In this document: in pieces, positions 1 to 9,289 of the stretch
How positions within the stretch are numbered: the first letter of the stretch is position 1
How the letters are laid out: each line of letters begins with the position of its first letter
Assembly (NCBI GenBank): GCA_903861125.1
Contig: CAIOTF010000017.1
Location: 248,001 to 312,000, forward strand
DNA: 64,000 nt
Direction: 5' to 3'
Source: an uncultured Ignavibacteriota bacterium
GTDB taxonomy: Bacteria > Bacteroidota > Ignavibacteria > UBA10030 > UBA8401
Translations under genes and position numbers: made by a program
Notes under the pieces: generated by a model
What the model saw: only the letters and a program-made list of their open reading frames with translations
Database searches by the model: none
Told to the model about the DNA's origin: nothing

Positions 1-1
1 T

Positions 2-1669
2 TCTATCGACGATATTATTGTTGTTGGTGCTGGTCCGCATATTGTCAGCGGAATACCGTACGAATCGAATATTAAACCGAACAGTCTTACCTTCACATGG
101 TTAACCGATAGTCCCGGCAATTCCATCATCAATTATGGGACGACAACTGCATACGGAAACTCGGTGACCGATACGAATAAAACATTACTGCACTCTGTAA
201 CGATCAATGGATTGATTCCGGCAACAGTATACCATGCCCAGATCGGCACAGCGAACAGCAATGGTACAACTTATACACAGGATAATCTTGTGTCGACAGC
301 ATCTCTCACATCGACCGGGGTTATCAATGTTTATTTTAGCCAAAGTGTGAACACTGCACTGTCACGCGGCGAACAGTCGCAGGTAGTGAATCTTTCTCAA
401 AAATTGATCTCGAGAATTAATGCAGCGACATTTTCCATCGATGCAGCATTATACAGTCTGAGCGGCACGGTCGGATCGAATGTTGCCAATGCACTTATCA
501 GTGCTAAGAATCGGGGAGTGAAAGTGCGCGTGATCGGTGAGGCAGACAACAGCAGTACTGCTCCATGGACCGCGTTGAATAATGCCGGCATTACGGTTGT
601 TTTTGATTCCTATGATGCGCTGAATGCCGGTGCAGGACTAATGCATAATAAATTTGTTGTGATTGATAACAGAGATGCTGTCAGTGATCTGGATGACTGG
701 GTGTGGACGGGTTCATGGAATGCTACGGATCCCGGGAATGATAACGATGCACAAAATGTCGTTGAGATCCAGGATAAAGCTTTGGCGAATGCCTACACAA
801 CGGAATTCAATGAAATGTGGGGAAGTGATACAGAAACACCGAGTGCAGCTATTTCCCGTTTTGGAGCACGAAAACTCAACAACACTCCGCATTCTTTTGT
901 CGTAAATGGTACACGGATGGAATTGTATTTCAGTCCGTCGGATGCCACAAACAGTCAGTTAGTTAAAACACTGAACAGAGCAACCGAATCTATCAATTTT
1001 GCCATTCTCTCGTTTACACAAAACGATATCGGCAAAGCGTTGATTGCAAAGAAAACTGCCGGAGTAAAAGTGAGAGGCGTTGTGGATAACAGGACGGATA
1101 CCGGAGCCGAATATGATACGCTGCTTGCGAGCGGGATTGATATTCATCTTAAAGCAAATCTCGCCGGCTTCCTTCATCACAAATATGCGATCATTAATGC
1201 CAATGGAGTGGATTCTACTAAATATGTGATCACCGGTTCACACAATTGGAGCAGTTCTGCGGAAACAAAGAACAACGAAAATACATTGATCATTCGCAGT
1301 GCGAGGCTTGCGAATCTTTATGTTCAGGAATTTTCGAAACGCTACACCGATGCCGGGGGAACGGATGTTCTGTTGAGTGTCAATAGATCGGAAGGTGATG
1401 TTCCTGCCGTGTATCAATTATCGCAAAACTATCCCAACCCGTTCAATCCTTCAACGCAAATTCAATTCACCGTAGCACACGCGGGAATGGTAACGGTGAC
1501 AGTATTTGACATACTGGGAAGAGCAGTCGCTCATCTTGTGAACGGACAACTTGCAGCGGGTAGCTATACGTTAGATTGGAATGCCGCTCGATTCTCCAGC
1601 GGAATTTATTTTTACAGAATGCAGTCCGGCAATTTCAGCAACACAAAGAAGATGATCTTGCAAAAATAG
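2..1669 (+). CDS. Secreted phospholipase D-like protein with T9SS sorting domain (5' partial)
   Basis: The frame is open from base 2 with no convincing start, so the N terminus and any signal peptide lie left of the window. A GTG at 164 falls inside the FN3-like segment and is not believable as the start. Order of parts: a fibronectin/phosphatase-N-like beta segment (about bases 60-310), then two phospholipase-D-type halves. The first HKD motif is HNKFVVID (644-667), followed by a GSWN motif. The second is HHKYAIIN (1175-1198), where the usual final Asp is Asn, followed by GSHNWS. From about base 1423 comes QNYPNPFNP and a C-terminal beta domain ending KKMILQK, the sorting signal of type IX secretion cargo. 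The family hydrolyses phosphodiester bonds in DNA or phospholipids; which substrate applies here cannot be told. Export to the surface or outside the cell is inferred from the sorting domain. Confidence 0.85.
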   Translation, partial: SIDDIIVVGAGPHIVSGIPYESNIKPNSLTFTWLTDSPGNSIINYGTTTAYGNSVTDTNKTLLHSVTINGLIPATVYHAQIGTANSNGTTYTQDNLVSTASLTSTGVINVYFSQSVNTALSRGEQSQVVNLSQKLISRINAATFSIDAALYSLSGTVGSNVANALISAKNRGVKVRVIGEADNSSTAPWTALNNAGITVVFDSYDALNAGAGLMHNKFVVIDNRDAVSDLDDWVWTGSWNATDPGNDNDAQNVVEIQDKALANAYTTEFNEMWGSDTETPSAAISRFGARKLNNTPHSFVVNGTRMELYFSPSDATNSQLVKTLNRATESINFAILSFTQNDIGKALIAKKTAGVKVRGVVDNRTDTGAEYDTLLASGIDIHLKANLAGFLHHKYAIINANGVDSTKYVITGSHNWSSSAETKNNENTLIIRSARLANLYVQEFSKRYTDAGGTDVLLSVNRSEGDVPAVYQLSQNYPNPFNPSTQIQFTVAHAGMVTVTVFDILGRAVAHLVNGQLAAGSYTLDWNAARFSSGIYFYRMQSGNFSNTKKMILQK

Positions 1670-1686
1670 GGATATGTATTTTACCG

Positions 1687-1723
1687 GGGGTGAATATCAT
1701 TTTTAATGATGTTCACCCCTTTC
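1687..1723 (+). terminator. Rho-independent terminator
   Basis: GGGGTGAA (1687-1694) pairs with TTCACCCC (1712-1719). An inner ATCAT/ATGAT pair extends the stem around a short T-rich loop, and a short T run follows. It lies just after the stop of the phospholipase-D-like gene. Confidence 0.8.
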
Positions 1724-1877
1724 TATTAGGCGAAAACAGTGTTCCTTTCGCAGATAACAGTGAGATTGCACGGGTTTCATCAAATATGGATAAAAAGAAG
1801 TCTGCCATCATTCTCATTATTGCTTCTCCACTTCTCATTCGCTATTTTTCAGCCTAATTGAAACCTATCCGGATCTG

Positions 1878-2414
1878 ATGCTCACACAAACAGAAATACG
1901 CTACATATTCAACAACTCAAAGAATTTCAACGAATTATTCGATGCCTTTGACTCTGCATTGAAACAGGGTGTTGATGATGTTGAACTGTACCGGATCCTA
2001 TTCTGGAACGACTCGCTCGGTTCCGACGAGTTGATTCTGTTCGGAGAAAAACTGGCGCGACAGTACCGGCATCTTGCGTACGATGTCTATATGTGGCTGG
2101 CGAGTATTTTTGAAGTGCTGTTCGGGAAAAAAGATAATTTTGAACTGGCTCTGAGCTATTATCAAAAAGCTGCAGCGATCAGACCGAATGAATCTGATCC
2201 GTATCTTGATGCTTGCGACTGCTACAATCCTGATCTTAATATTCCGCCGGCAAAGATACTGATAGAATTTTTGAAGATCGGATATGAATTTGTTCCGATT
2301 AATAAAAACATCTCTCTCCGACTTGCCGTTCTCCATCAGGCCATTGGCGAAACTGATCTTGCGGAATATTATCGGGTAAAAGCCGATGAATCAGGGGAGA
2401 GTCCCATCAAATGA
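1878..2414 (+). CDS. Hypothetical TPR-like helical protein
   Basis: A 178-residue soluble protein with no signal peptide. Residues about 85-115 (NFELALSYYQKAAAIRPNESDPYLD) read as one tetratricopeptide-like repeat, and the C-terminal stretch around residues 150-170 looks like a second helical pair. TPR helices usually mediate protein-protein contacts; no catalytic motif is visible. Its last bases overlap the start of the next gene (ATGA at 2411-2414), so it is probably co-translated with the EamA transporter. I do not recognise a named family. The role is unknown. Confidence 0.7.
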   Translation: MLTQTEIRYIFNNSKNFNELFDAFDSALKQGVDDVELYRILFWNDSLGSDELILFGEKLARQYRHLAYDVYMWLASIFEVLFGKKDNFELALSYYQKAAAIRPNESDPYLDACDCYNPDLNIPPAKILIEFLKIGYEFVPINKNISLRLAVLHQAIGETDLAEYYRVKADESGESPIK

Positions 2415-3313
2415 GGCACCTTAAAGGGTACATCGCAATCTCTCTTGCAGCGATCATGTGGGGAGTTGCGGCCTCTGTCGCAAAATCATTCTTCAACAAA
2501 GCCTACGAACCGCTGATCCTCGTACAAATGCGCGTTACGCTTTCCTTTGCGGTGATGTTCCTTTTCTTCCATACGACAAATCGTTCGCTGCTTGTATTCA
2601 GACTCAGGGATATTCCGCATGTTCTTATCGTCGGCATTCTGGGAGTGGCTGGATCAAATTATTTCTACTATGCAGCCATCAAGGAAACAAATGTTTCAAC
2701 CTCGATCCTCGTGCAATACACTGCTCCGATCATGGTCATGTTGTATGCGGTACTATTTCAGAAAGAAAAATTAACGGTTGCAAAACTGTCAGCGCTGATT
2801 TTATCTATTGGGGGAATTGTTTTGGCTGTCGGGGCATACAATCCGGAAGTGATCAAGGGTTCGCAGAAGGGGATTATCTTTGCGCTGCTTGCTGCTGTCT
2901 CATTTTCTATCTTTAACATCAGCGGAAAATCCTTAACACAAAAATATTCGATTTGGACTGGACTGATCTATCTGCTGGGCGCAGCCACACTCTTCTGGAG
3001 TTTCATCAATACTCCTCTCGACATCGTTCGGGCGAATTATTCAGCGGAAGATTGGAAAGTATTTTGCATCATTGCGCTGATTTCAATATTGATCCCGTAT
3101 TCGCTTTATTATTATGGTTTGAAACATATCCAGTCCAGCAAAGCGATCATCATCAGTACATTAGAACCGGTTGTAGCTATCGTATCGGAGTGGCTGTTTC
3201 TGAACGGGAAGATGGGAATACTGCAGATAACCGGTGCGGTTAGTGTGATCACTGCTATTCTGCTTCTGCAGCGTGATTCAAAAAAAGGGGAACCGATCAT
3301 TGTCAGCGAATGA
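2411..3313 (+). CDS. EamA/DMT-family inner-membrane transporter
   Basis: A 300-residue protein with about ten hydrophobic helices in two halves, the usual size and layout of the drug/metabolite transporter (EamA) family. The first half starts with the family-like GYIAISLAAIMWGVAASVAK. The second half ends with a positive-inside tail after the last helix (LLLQRDSKKGEP), and the conserved ISTLEPVVAIVSEWLFLNG segment near residue 250 is typical of EamA repeat two. These proteins export or import small metabolites such as amino acids or nucleotides; the substrate cannot be read from sequence. It overlaps the upstream TPR-like gene by 4 bases. Confidence 0.85.
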   Translation: MRHLKGYIAISLAAIMWGVAASVAKSFFNKAYEPLILVQMRVTLSFAVMFLFFHTTNRSLLVFRLRDIPHVLIVGILGVAGSNYFYYAAIKETNVSTSILVQYTAPIMVMLYAVLFQKEKLTVAKLSALILSIGGIVLAVGAYNPEVIKGSQKGIIFALLAAVSFSIFNISGKSLTQKYSIWTGLIYLLGAATLFWSFINTPLDIVRANYSAEDWKVFCIIALISILIPYSLYYYGLKHIQSSKAIIISTLEPVVAIVSEWLFLNGKMGILQITGAVSVITAILLLQRDSKKGEPIIVSE

Positions 3314-3368
3314 ATGATTGGGATGCTGACAACAAAATCGACGTTGTAATTTCTGCACTGCATAAACT

Positions 3369-3950
3369 ATGAGACTTGAACGCAGAAAAAATAAGATCTA
3401 TACAGTGCTTGAACGGCGCCAGCCCGATCTGACTATTGTGATGGAAAATATCCATGATCCGCACAATGTCAGCGCGATGCTCCGTTCCGCCGATGCCGTA
3501 GGAATCCACGAAGTGAATCTGATCTATACGGCAGCAAAATATCCGAAGATTGGAAGCAAAAGTTCATCCAGTGCAAATAAATGGGTCACACGAACAAAGT
3601 ATCCTTCGGTGAAGGATTGTTACGATCATTTGCGCAGTGACGGTTTCCAAATTCTTGCCACGCGGCTGGATGATAAAGCACAGCAATTGTATGATTTTGA
3701 TCTGACGAAACCGACTGCATTTGTTTTCGGGAACGAACATGCCGGGGTTACGGATGAAGCAGCGGAACAAGCCGATGCAACCGTTTACATTCCGATGATG
3801 GGAATGATCCAAAGTCTAAATGTTTCAGTTGCCTGTGCGGTGACAATCTACGAAGCTCTTCGTCAGCGGATGCTGAAGGGATATTATAACAATGCGCGAT
3901 TTCAGGAAAATGTGCTGGAAAAACTGAAAGAGGAATGGTTGAAAAAATAG
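3369..3950 (+). CDS. trmH: TrmH-family tRNA/rRNA 2'-O-methyltransferase
   Basis: A SPOUT methyltransferase using S-adenosylmethionine to methylate a ribose 2'-OH, most likely G18 of tRNA. The three family motifs are visible: motif 1 NIHDPHNVSAMLRSADAVGI with its Asn and Arg (residues about 26-45), motif 2 FGNEHAGV (about 119), and motif 3 IPMMGMIQSLNVSVACAV (about 137), which forms the knot. At 193 residues it is slightly shorter than E. coli TrmH and lacks an N-terminal RNA-binding extension of the RlmB type, which favours TrmH over RlmB. It starts at ATG 3369 and stands alone, convergent with the next gene. Confidence 0.88.
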   Translation: MRLERRKNKIYTVLERRQPDLTIVMENIHDPHNVSAMLRSADAVGIHEVNLIYTAAKYPKIGSKSSSSANKWVTRTKYPSVKDCYDHLRSDGFQILATRLDDKAQQLYDFDLTKPTAFVFGNEHAGVTDEAAEQADATVYIPMMGMIQSLNVSVACAVTIYEALRQRMLKGYYNNARFQENVLEKLKEEWLKK

Positions 3951-4004
3951 AAGCGAAACATCTCTGAAGGCCGGTTTACTTTTTTTATCTACGTCTTTGC
4001 AAGA

Positions 4005-4505
4005 TCAATCGGGATTTGTGAAAAGATACACCTGCACCAGCAGCGCCAGGAAGATCAGCAGCGGCCAGCCTACAACAATCCACATCCATCCGACAGAAAG
4101 TGCGGTCAACAGAAGCAAACATGAAACAACCAGTGAAAACAGGTCGACTGATTTTGTGATGAACAAAGTATTGGCTGTCAATAAAACCGTCATCGAAAGT
4201 ATAGCAATGGGTATTGTGAATTCAATGCTTGAAAATAATGCAAGACTATAGACGGCCGCAATAATTACTAATGAAAGCCAGCTTTTCCGCACCCCTTTGT
4301 TGAATATATTTTTATAACTTCTCCAATACGGCATTTCTTTCTCGCCGGTTATTTGCCGTATCAGAAACTCCGATAAATATCCATTGATCATCACTATTCC
4401 AATACCAAACGGTATCAACAAAAGGTAAAATCCGCCGACAAGTACCTTGTTAAACCATTCATTGTCGGAAAAGACATACGAAAAAGCATTGGTAAGGCGT
4501 TTCAT
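4005..4505 (-). CDS. DUF4013-like membrane protein
   Basis: A 166-residue integral membrane protein with about four to five hydrophobic segments. The N-terminal pattern (FSYVFSDNEWFNKVLVGGFYLLLIPFG, then a Gly-Tyr and a short charged loop ending MPYWRSY) matches what I know of DUF4013 proteins, which have no assigned function. Its start overlaps the end of the serine-hydrolase gene by 4 bases (ATGA on the minus strand), so the two form one leftward transcription unit. Confidence 0.65.
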   Translation of the reverse strand: MKRLTNAFSYVFSDNEWFNKVLVGGFYLLLIPFGIGIVMINGYLSEFLIRQITGEKEMPYWRSYKNIFNKGVRKSWLSLVIIAAVYSLALFSSIEFTIPIAILSMTVLLTANTLFITKSVDLFSLVVSCLLLLTALSVGWMWIVVGWPLLIFLALLVQVYLFTNPD

Positions 4506-5383
4506 TTAGGTATCCGCCGTCCGTACTGATTGGAATTAGCTTTTCGTTCAAAATACGAATATGCATTTTTTGAAATATCCGTAATAATTTTTCCGCCGTC
4601 GGTATCATCGGAGAGCATTTTCGTCATGACGCAAATGATGTAAGGATTGTTCTCGAGATAGACGATACCGGCGTCGCACTTGATCCCTTCGATATCTCCG
4701 GCCTTGTTTGCAATGGAAACGGAGGAGGGTAATCCGCTCTTCAACCATCCTTCTTTGTCCAATGTCATAATGCTCAGTATATCATCGCTTGCCTGCCGTG
4801 AAACGATCTCTCCGCGATGAAGTTTTTCAAGAATAGTGCAAAAATCTGCAGGCGAACTTATGTTCTCCCGTCCTTCTTTTGCAGCCTGTGTGTCCATCAT
4901 AATTCTCTGCAATTTTGTTGCCGGACAGCCGTTCTTTGCAGCAAAGTCGTTGATGTTTTTCATCCCAACGAGATTTATAAGAAAATTCGTCGCACTGTTG
5001 TCACTCAGGTTCATCATCAGCACGCAGTAATCCCGGATCGACATTGAGACAGATTTCTCACCTAACATTGACAGTACGCCGCTGCCGGCGACACGGACTT
5101 CGGTAGGAAAAGCTTTGACATCGGTCAGTTTGAATTTCCCTTCGGCGGCCTGTCGGTATACTTCTGCAAGAATAAAAACTTTGATTGAACTGGCTGTTGG
5201 GAATAACTCTTTATCGTTGATCGAACATTGTTCGCCCGAGCGAAAATCCTTAATGACCACGCCGACAATTGCATCGGACTGGTCGGAGATCGTCTTGATC
5301 CGGGCGAAGAATTTTTGCTGAAGAAGACCGGTTTGAGCGAATAGTAATTGAGCAACGAAGCAAAAAAGAAGGAGGGAGCGCAT
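4502..5383 (-). CDS. Class A beta-lactamase-like serine hydrolase, exported
   Basis: Start chosen at ATG 5383 because AAAGGA lies about 8 bases upstream and the protein then begins with a clean signal peptide (MRSLLLFCFVAQLLFAQ). An in-frame ATG at 5401 and one at 5428 are less likely. With this start, SSIK (residues 65-68) is the SxxK nucleophile motif and SDN (127-129) the second active-site motif. The third motif reads KAGD where KTG is usual. In the omega-loop region (MMDTQAAKEGRENISSP) I do not find the ExxLN sequence carrying the deacylating Glu of true class A beta-lactamases. It therefore looks like the beta-lactamase2 branch of periplasmic serine hydrolases rather than a resistance enzyme. 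Substrate unknown; a peptidoglycan or peptide role is possible. Confidence 0.8.
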   Translation of the reverse strand: MRSLLLFCFVAQLLFAQTGLLQQKFFARIKTISDQSDAIVGVVIKDFRSGEQCSINDKELFPTASSIKVFILAEVYRQAAEGKFKLTDVKAFPTEVRVAGSGVLSMLGEKSVSMSIRDYCVLMMNLSDNSATNFLINLVGMKNINDFAAKNGCPATKLQRIMMDTQAAKEGRENISSPADFCTILEKLHRGEIVSRQASDDILSIMTLDKEGWLKSGLPSSVSIANKAGDIEGIKCDAGIVYLENNPYIICVMTKMLSDDTDGGKIITDISKNAYSYFERKANSNQYGRRIPK

Positions 5384-5513
5384 GGAATAATCCTTTATCA
5401 TGGTCCATACTAAAGAAAGATTGTACAAAATTCAAGGAAGCCAGATGTATTCCGCTGGTATGGAACTATTCGATTAACATTGAAATATTTTCCGGCCTAC
5501 CGTTTGTACAATT

Positions 5514-7550
5514 CTATTTTATAAGCATCATCCGTTTTGTTTCGGAATAATTTCCTGATTGAAGGCGGTAAAAATAAATTCCGCTTGGCACATTCGATGC
5601 ATCCCATACAACGCTGTATGAACCGGCATTCAATTGGCCGTTGATGAGTGTTGAAATGCGCCGGCCTAAAAGATCGAAAATGTATAACGATGTTTGGACA
5701 GTAGTTCGTATTCCCGTAAATGGATTATTATTTTTTTCAATTGAAAATGAAATTGTTGTAGCCGGATTGAATGGGTTTGGATAATTTTGTTCCAATACAA
5801 AGACGGACGGGGCGGCAGATACACTTTCTTTAACTCTTGTCGGCACAAGATTTTTGTAGAAGGAGAAATTACCATTATACTCACCAACGATCATATCCTG
5901 CTTACCGTCACCATCAAAATCGGCGAAGGCAGGTGTTGCATCCTGGTGAACTTCAATCTTGTCAAAGAGAAGATCATTTCTTTTCCATACTAGAGTTGAT
6001 GCGTTTCCCGTATTCTCATAATAGTAAATCAAACCGCCGCTGATACCGATGGCAAGATCAAGGTCGCCATCCTTGTCCAGGTCTACGAATGCCGGATGTG
6101 CGTCGCGTGACGCTGTGATGCCATCAATAAAACTGTTATCAACAACAAAAAGATTATTGCCGGAATTAAGGTAAAAAGTGAGTTTGGCAGCATCTTCTGC
6201 GCCGACTAGCATGTCAATATTCCCATCGTTGTTTAAGTCTGCAAAAGCAGGTGCACTTCGGTATCCTACGTTAATGCCTGCAAAGATGGAAGTATTTTGT
6301 GCGAAAGTTCCGTTAGTATTTATGTAACAAAGAATTCCTCCAAGCAGTGCGCCGGAGACAATATCCAGGTCACCATCTTTATCGATATCAATGAACACAG
6401 GTGAACTGTAAGAACCGACATCGATGGATGAAAAAGATGCTGTGGTCTTTTTGAAGTCCGGATGTGACGAGGTACCATCGTTTCTGAAATATTGGAATTT
6501 CCCAAGCCAGTCTCCGCTTACCATATCAAGATCTCCGTCCTTATCGTAGTCTCCGAAGGAAACTGTTGATGCATTTCCGTCCGTACGGATCATCTGGAAA
6601 TATGACAAATTCTGCTGCAGCAGCGGGGCGGATTTTGTCCCGATGTTTTGATAATAAATAATGGTTCCATCCGATGTGCCGTACGTTAGATCAAAATCGC
6701 CGTCACCGTCTAAATCGCACAGTACCGGATTTTTCCAATACGTTACGGATTCAAGAACCGATACAATTCCGCCGGTGGATGTCCATACGGGAGAATATTT
6801 TGTCCCGGTATTTTTATAATACAACATCGTTTGAAGGTCGCGTCCCATTACAAGATCGAAATCGCCGTCGTTGTCCAAATCCTTGAATGCCGGATAGGCA
6901 TTCAAGCCAACATCAGGTATTCCCGTGATGAGCGAATTGTCGGCGACAAAATTCGGAACCATAGCGCTTCCGTTGTTTAGGAATGCCATCGAAATTCCCG
7001 GTGTCGGTCCACCAAAAAGCGATTCGCCTATTCCTACAACCAGATCCTCGTCACCATCGCCGTCGAGATCTGCCAATGCAGGTTTCGGATCCGTTCCGAT
7101 CAGTACGTTCACTGCGGAAAAAACTGTTGTATCTATTTTCCAGACAGCTTCCGTTGAATCTCCTACGTTCCAATAAAGATAGAGACCGTTGTATCCAGCA
7201 ATTACAAGATCAAAATCGCCGTCGTTATCAATGTCTGTCGTAGCGACATATTCCGAATTGGTAAATTGATAACCTTGCGCATATATAGAAGCAAACATGT
7301 TCGTGTCGCGTCGAAAGAGAGGGGTTGTTGCATTTCCTTTGTTTACGAAATATTCAATTCTATCCGCGCTGAGGCTTCCTATGATCAGATCGAGATCTCC
7401 GTCGCCGTCCAGATCGCAGTATTCAGGTGCAGAAAAATTTTGCGACGTAACACCGAATGGGCTGAAGACGGAATCGATCTTCGTCCAATATTGCGAATAC
7501 GAAATTACTGTAACAAAGAAAAGTAGAACGAATTGTCGGCGAAGTATCAT
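5514..7550 (-). CDS. Secreted VCBS/FG-GAP repeat protein with T9SS sorting domain
   Basis: A 678-residue protein with a signal peptide (MILRRQFVLLFFVTVISYSQ). It carries ten copies of a calcium-binding DxDxDGDxD loop followed by a hydrophobic strand and Gly (for example DLDGDGDLDLIIGS, DIDNDGDFDLVIAG, DYDKDGDLDMVSGD), spaced roughly 45-60 residues apart. This is the pattern of a beta-propeller of VCBS/FG-GAP repeats. The C terminus has LEQNYPNPFNP and ends KRMMLIK, a T9SS sorting domain. Such proteins are usually surface adhesins or scaffolds stabilised by Ca2+; no enzymatic domain is visible. It appears to be monocistronic. Confidence 0.88.
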   Translation of the reverse strand: MILRRQFVLLFFVTVISYSQYWTKIDSVFSPFGVTSQNFSAPEYCDLDGDGDLDLIIGSLSADRIEYFVNKGNATTPLFRRDTNMFASIYAQGYQFTNSEYVATTDIDNDGDFDLVIAGYNGLYLYWNVGDSTEAVWKIDTTVFSAVNVLIGTDPKPALADLDGDGDEDLVVGIGESLFGGPTPGISMAFLNNGSAMVPNFVADNSLITGIPDVGLNAYPAFKDLDNDGDFDLVMGRDLQTMLYYKNTGTKYSPVWTSTGGIVSVLESVTYWKNPVLCDLDGDGDFDLTYGTSDGTIIYYQNIGTKSAPLLQQNLSYFQMIRTDGNASTVSFGDYDKDGDLDMVSGDWLGKFQYFRNDGTSSHPDFKKTTASFSSIDVGSYSSPVFIDIDKDGDLDIVSGALLGGILCYINTNGTFAQNTSIFAGINVGYRSAPAFADLNNDGNIDMLVGAEDAAKLTFYLNSGNNLFVVDNSFIDGITASRDAHPAFVDLDKDGDLDLAIGISGGLIYYYENTGNASTLVWKRNDLLFDKIEVHQDATPAFADFDGDGKQDMIVGEYNGNFSFYKNLVPTRVKESVSAAPSVFVLEQNYPNPFNPATTISFSIEKNNNPFTGIRTTVQTSLYIFDLLGRRISTLINGQLNAGSYSVVWDASNVPSGIYFYRLQSGNYSETKRMMLIK

Positions 7551-7815
7551 AATGTCTTAGTGAAAAATTATAGATGTGGAAAGAATCGTAGTTTTTTGAA
7601 GATGAAAAATAAAGAGAATGATCATTATATATCCTCAAGAAGTATTCTAATACTACCGAAAGATTACCTGAAATTCCACGTACGGCAACTGCATCCAAAA
7701 TATTCAAATGAAAAATATACTGCAGAGTTTTGAACAATACGGATGTAATCAATGCGTATTCATTAACAACGAGTGAATTGCAACTCTTCCCGATTTTCTC
7801 TATTTTCCATAACGG

Positions 7816-8715
7816 ATGATGAAACAATACAGCCCACAGACAATAACGCTTCAACGACTTCTCGTACTCCATTCCGATTACGTGAACGACCTTCAGCGGA
7901 GGAATCCAGAAACGCGCGGAACCTATGAACGCACGCTACGGGAATTTATGCGCTGGGTCCGTTTAGAACCCGAATTGGAATGCTCAGCGAAGGAGATCGA
8001 ACGGTATAAAAAATTCCTCCTCACAAAACGTAAACTTTCACCTGTTTCTGTAACGATGTACCTATCATCCGTCAGAAAATTCTTTGACTATCTGGTCGGT
8101 AGGGGTGTTCTTGTGAGTAATGCGGCGAAACTTGTAAAAGGCGGCGCTCCTATACAACAGCATACGCGCAAGAGCATCACCATACAGGAAGTGCAGGCGC
8201 TGATCCAGGCGATTGAACGGAAGGACGAGATCGGATTCAGGGATTTTGCCGTTGTGAAATTGATGATCAGCTGCGGATTGTCGGAGATCGAACTCATCAG
8301 AGCCGACATAGGGGATTTGAAGACAAAAAAAGGTGCCATGTCGATCGCCCTGCAATTAAAGGGGATGAAAACGAAGGAAAGAACAATCACAGTTCCCCAG
8401 GATGTGAAAGATGCACTGAAAAGCTATCTTGTATTCCGTACGAATGCAAAAGATACTGAACCTCTTTTTATGAGTGCCGGCAACAGAACCCGCGGACAGC
8501 GAATGACATCCCGCGGATTGCGCGAACGGATCAATTTCTATCTTGAAAAATCGGGAGTGAAGAACGGCGAGGTACGGAAGATCACCGCTCTTTCGCTTCG
8601 GTTGACAGCCATTACGATGATGGCACAGCAAGGTGCAAGTATTGATGAGATTAAAAAGAAATTCCATATCGTAAAAGAATTGACCGTCCGGCGTTATCTG
8701 GAGAATTTAATTTGA
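7816..8715 (+). CDS. Tyrosine recombinase-like protein, probably catalytically impaired
   Basis: A 299-residue XerC/XerD-sized protein. An N-terminal SAM-like core-binding domain (residues about 10-105) is followed by a catalytic-like domain. Aligning by eye to XerD: the first Arg (GLRxSEL) is Ser156 in CGLSEIEL; the beta-hairpin Lys is kept (KGMKTKER, about 182-188); the HxLR His is Leu259 while Arg262 is kept; the His of the LGH motif is Ile285; the nucleophilic Tyr is kept (RRYL, Tyr294). Three of the six catalytic positions are thus replaced. It may bind DNA without full recombination activity, or be decaying. It begins with two consecutive ATG codons at 7816 and has no adjacent phage or transposon genes. 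Confidence 0.75.
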   Translation: MMKQYSPQTITLQRLLVLHSDYVNDLQRRNPETRGTYERTLREFMRWVRLEPELECSAKEIERYKKFLLTKRKLSPVSVTMYLSSVRKFFDYLVGRGVLVSNAAKLVKGGAPIQQHTRKSITIQEVQALIQAIERKDEIGFRDFAVVKLMISCGLSEIELIRADIGDLKTKKGAMSIALQLKGMKTKERTITVPQDVKDALKSYLVFRTNAKDTEPLFMSAGNRTRGQRMTSRGLRERINFYLEKSGVKNGEVRKITALSLRLTAITMMAQQGASIDEIKKKFHIVKELTVRRYLENLI

Positions 8716-8739
8716 CGCTGAGAAGAAAGATCCGTCATC

Positions 8740-9198
8740 GTGATCAGTAAAACGTACATCGCTCTTGCAGCCATATGTATTGGATGCGGTTCCACCGGAT
8801 CAAACATCGGCAATCGCGAAACCAAGATAGAATCCGGAACGTGGCTGGTGTATGAAGGAAGTCTGCCGTGTGCCGATTGCAGTGAGATAAAAACACGCCT
8901 GGAATTGTTTATTGATTACTCGAATCCGGAGCCTCCTTACATCATTAAGCAGGCTTATATCGGAAAAAAAGATGAGGACCAGGCTGTGATCGATCATGGG
9001 TTCTACGGGATACTGAAAGAATCAATTCATGGTAAGGAAGCAACGGTGTACGAACTGTCAGGGAACAGTCCTGAAAAAAGAATGTTTCTTTTGCGTATCA
9101 ATGATGATACACTTCAATTGGTTGACCAAAACAGAAATTCCATCAGATCGGATATACCGTACCGGTTGCTACATACTGAAACAATAAAAGAACGATAG
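8740..9198 (+). CDS. NlpE-like lipoprotein
   Basis: A 152-residue protein starting at GTG 8740 behind a purine-rich AGAAGAAAGA. The N terminus is a short hydrophobic signal followed by CIGCGSTG, a slightly non-canonical lipobox (Cys rather than Leu at -3), so outer-membrane lipoprotein anchoring is likely. The segment [19 protein letters not shown] (residues about 38-56) is the NlpE N-terminal signature, a CxxC motif in a small beta domain. E. coli NlpE senses envelope and copper stress and contacts CpxA. Here only the N-terminal domain is present, and its partner is unknown. Confidence 0.75.
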   Translation: MISKTYIALAAICIGCGSTGSNIGNRETKIESGTWLVYEGSLPCADCSEIKTRLELFIDYSNPEPPYIIKQAYIGKKDEDQAVIDHGFYGILKESIHGKEATVYELSGNSPEKRMFLLRINDDTLQLVDQNRNSIRSDIPYRLLHTETIKER

Positions 9199-9289
9199 GC
9201 AATATCGAATAAGATTATTTGTTCCATTGAAATATAATCCGGAATACGCACTGGGCGAAATGCCGGCCATTAATAAATTACAAAAGACA

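Noticed and set aside
4502-5383. Antibiotic-resistance class A beta-lactamase
   Set aside because: The ExxLN and KTG motifs of true lactamases are not intact.
7423-7872. 149-codon minus-strand frame between the VCBS and recombinase genes
   Set aside because: It overlaps both well-supported genes in another frame and shows no protein family pattern.
9227-9289. N-terminal extension of LeuRS from TTG 9227
   Set aside because: The family starts near [12 protein letters not shown], and the extra 21 residues have no conserved feature.
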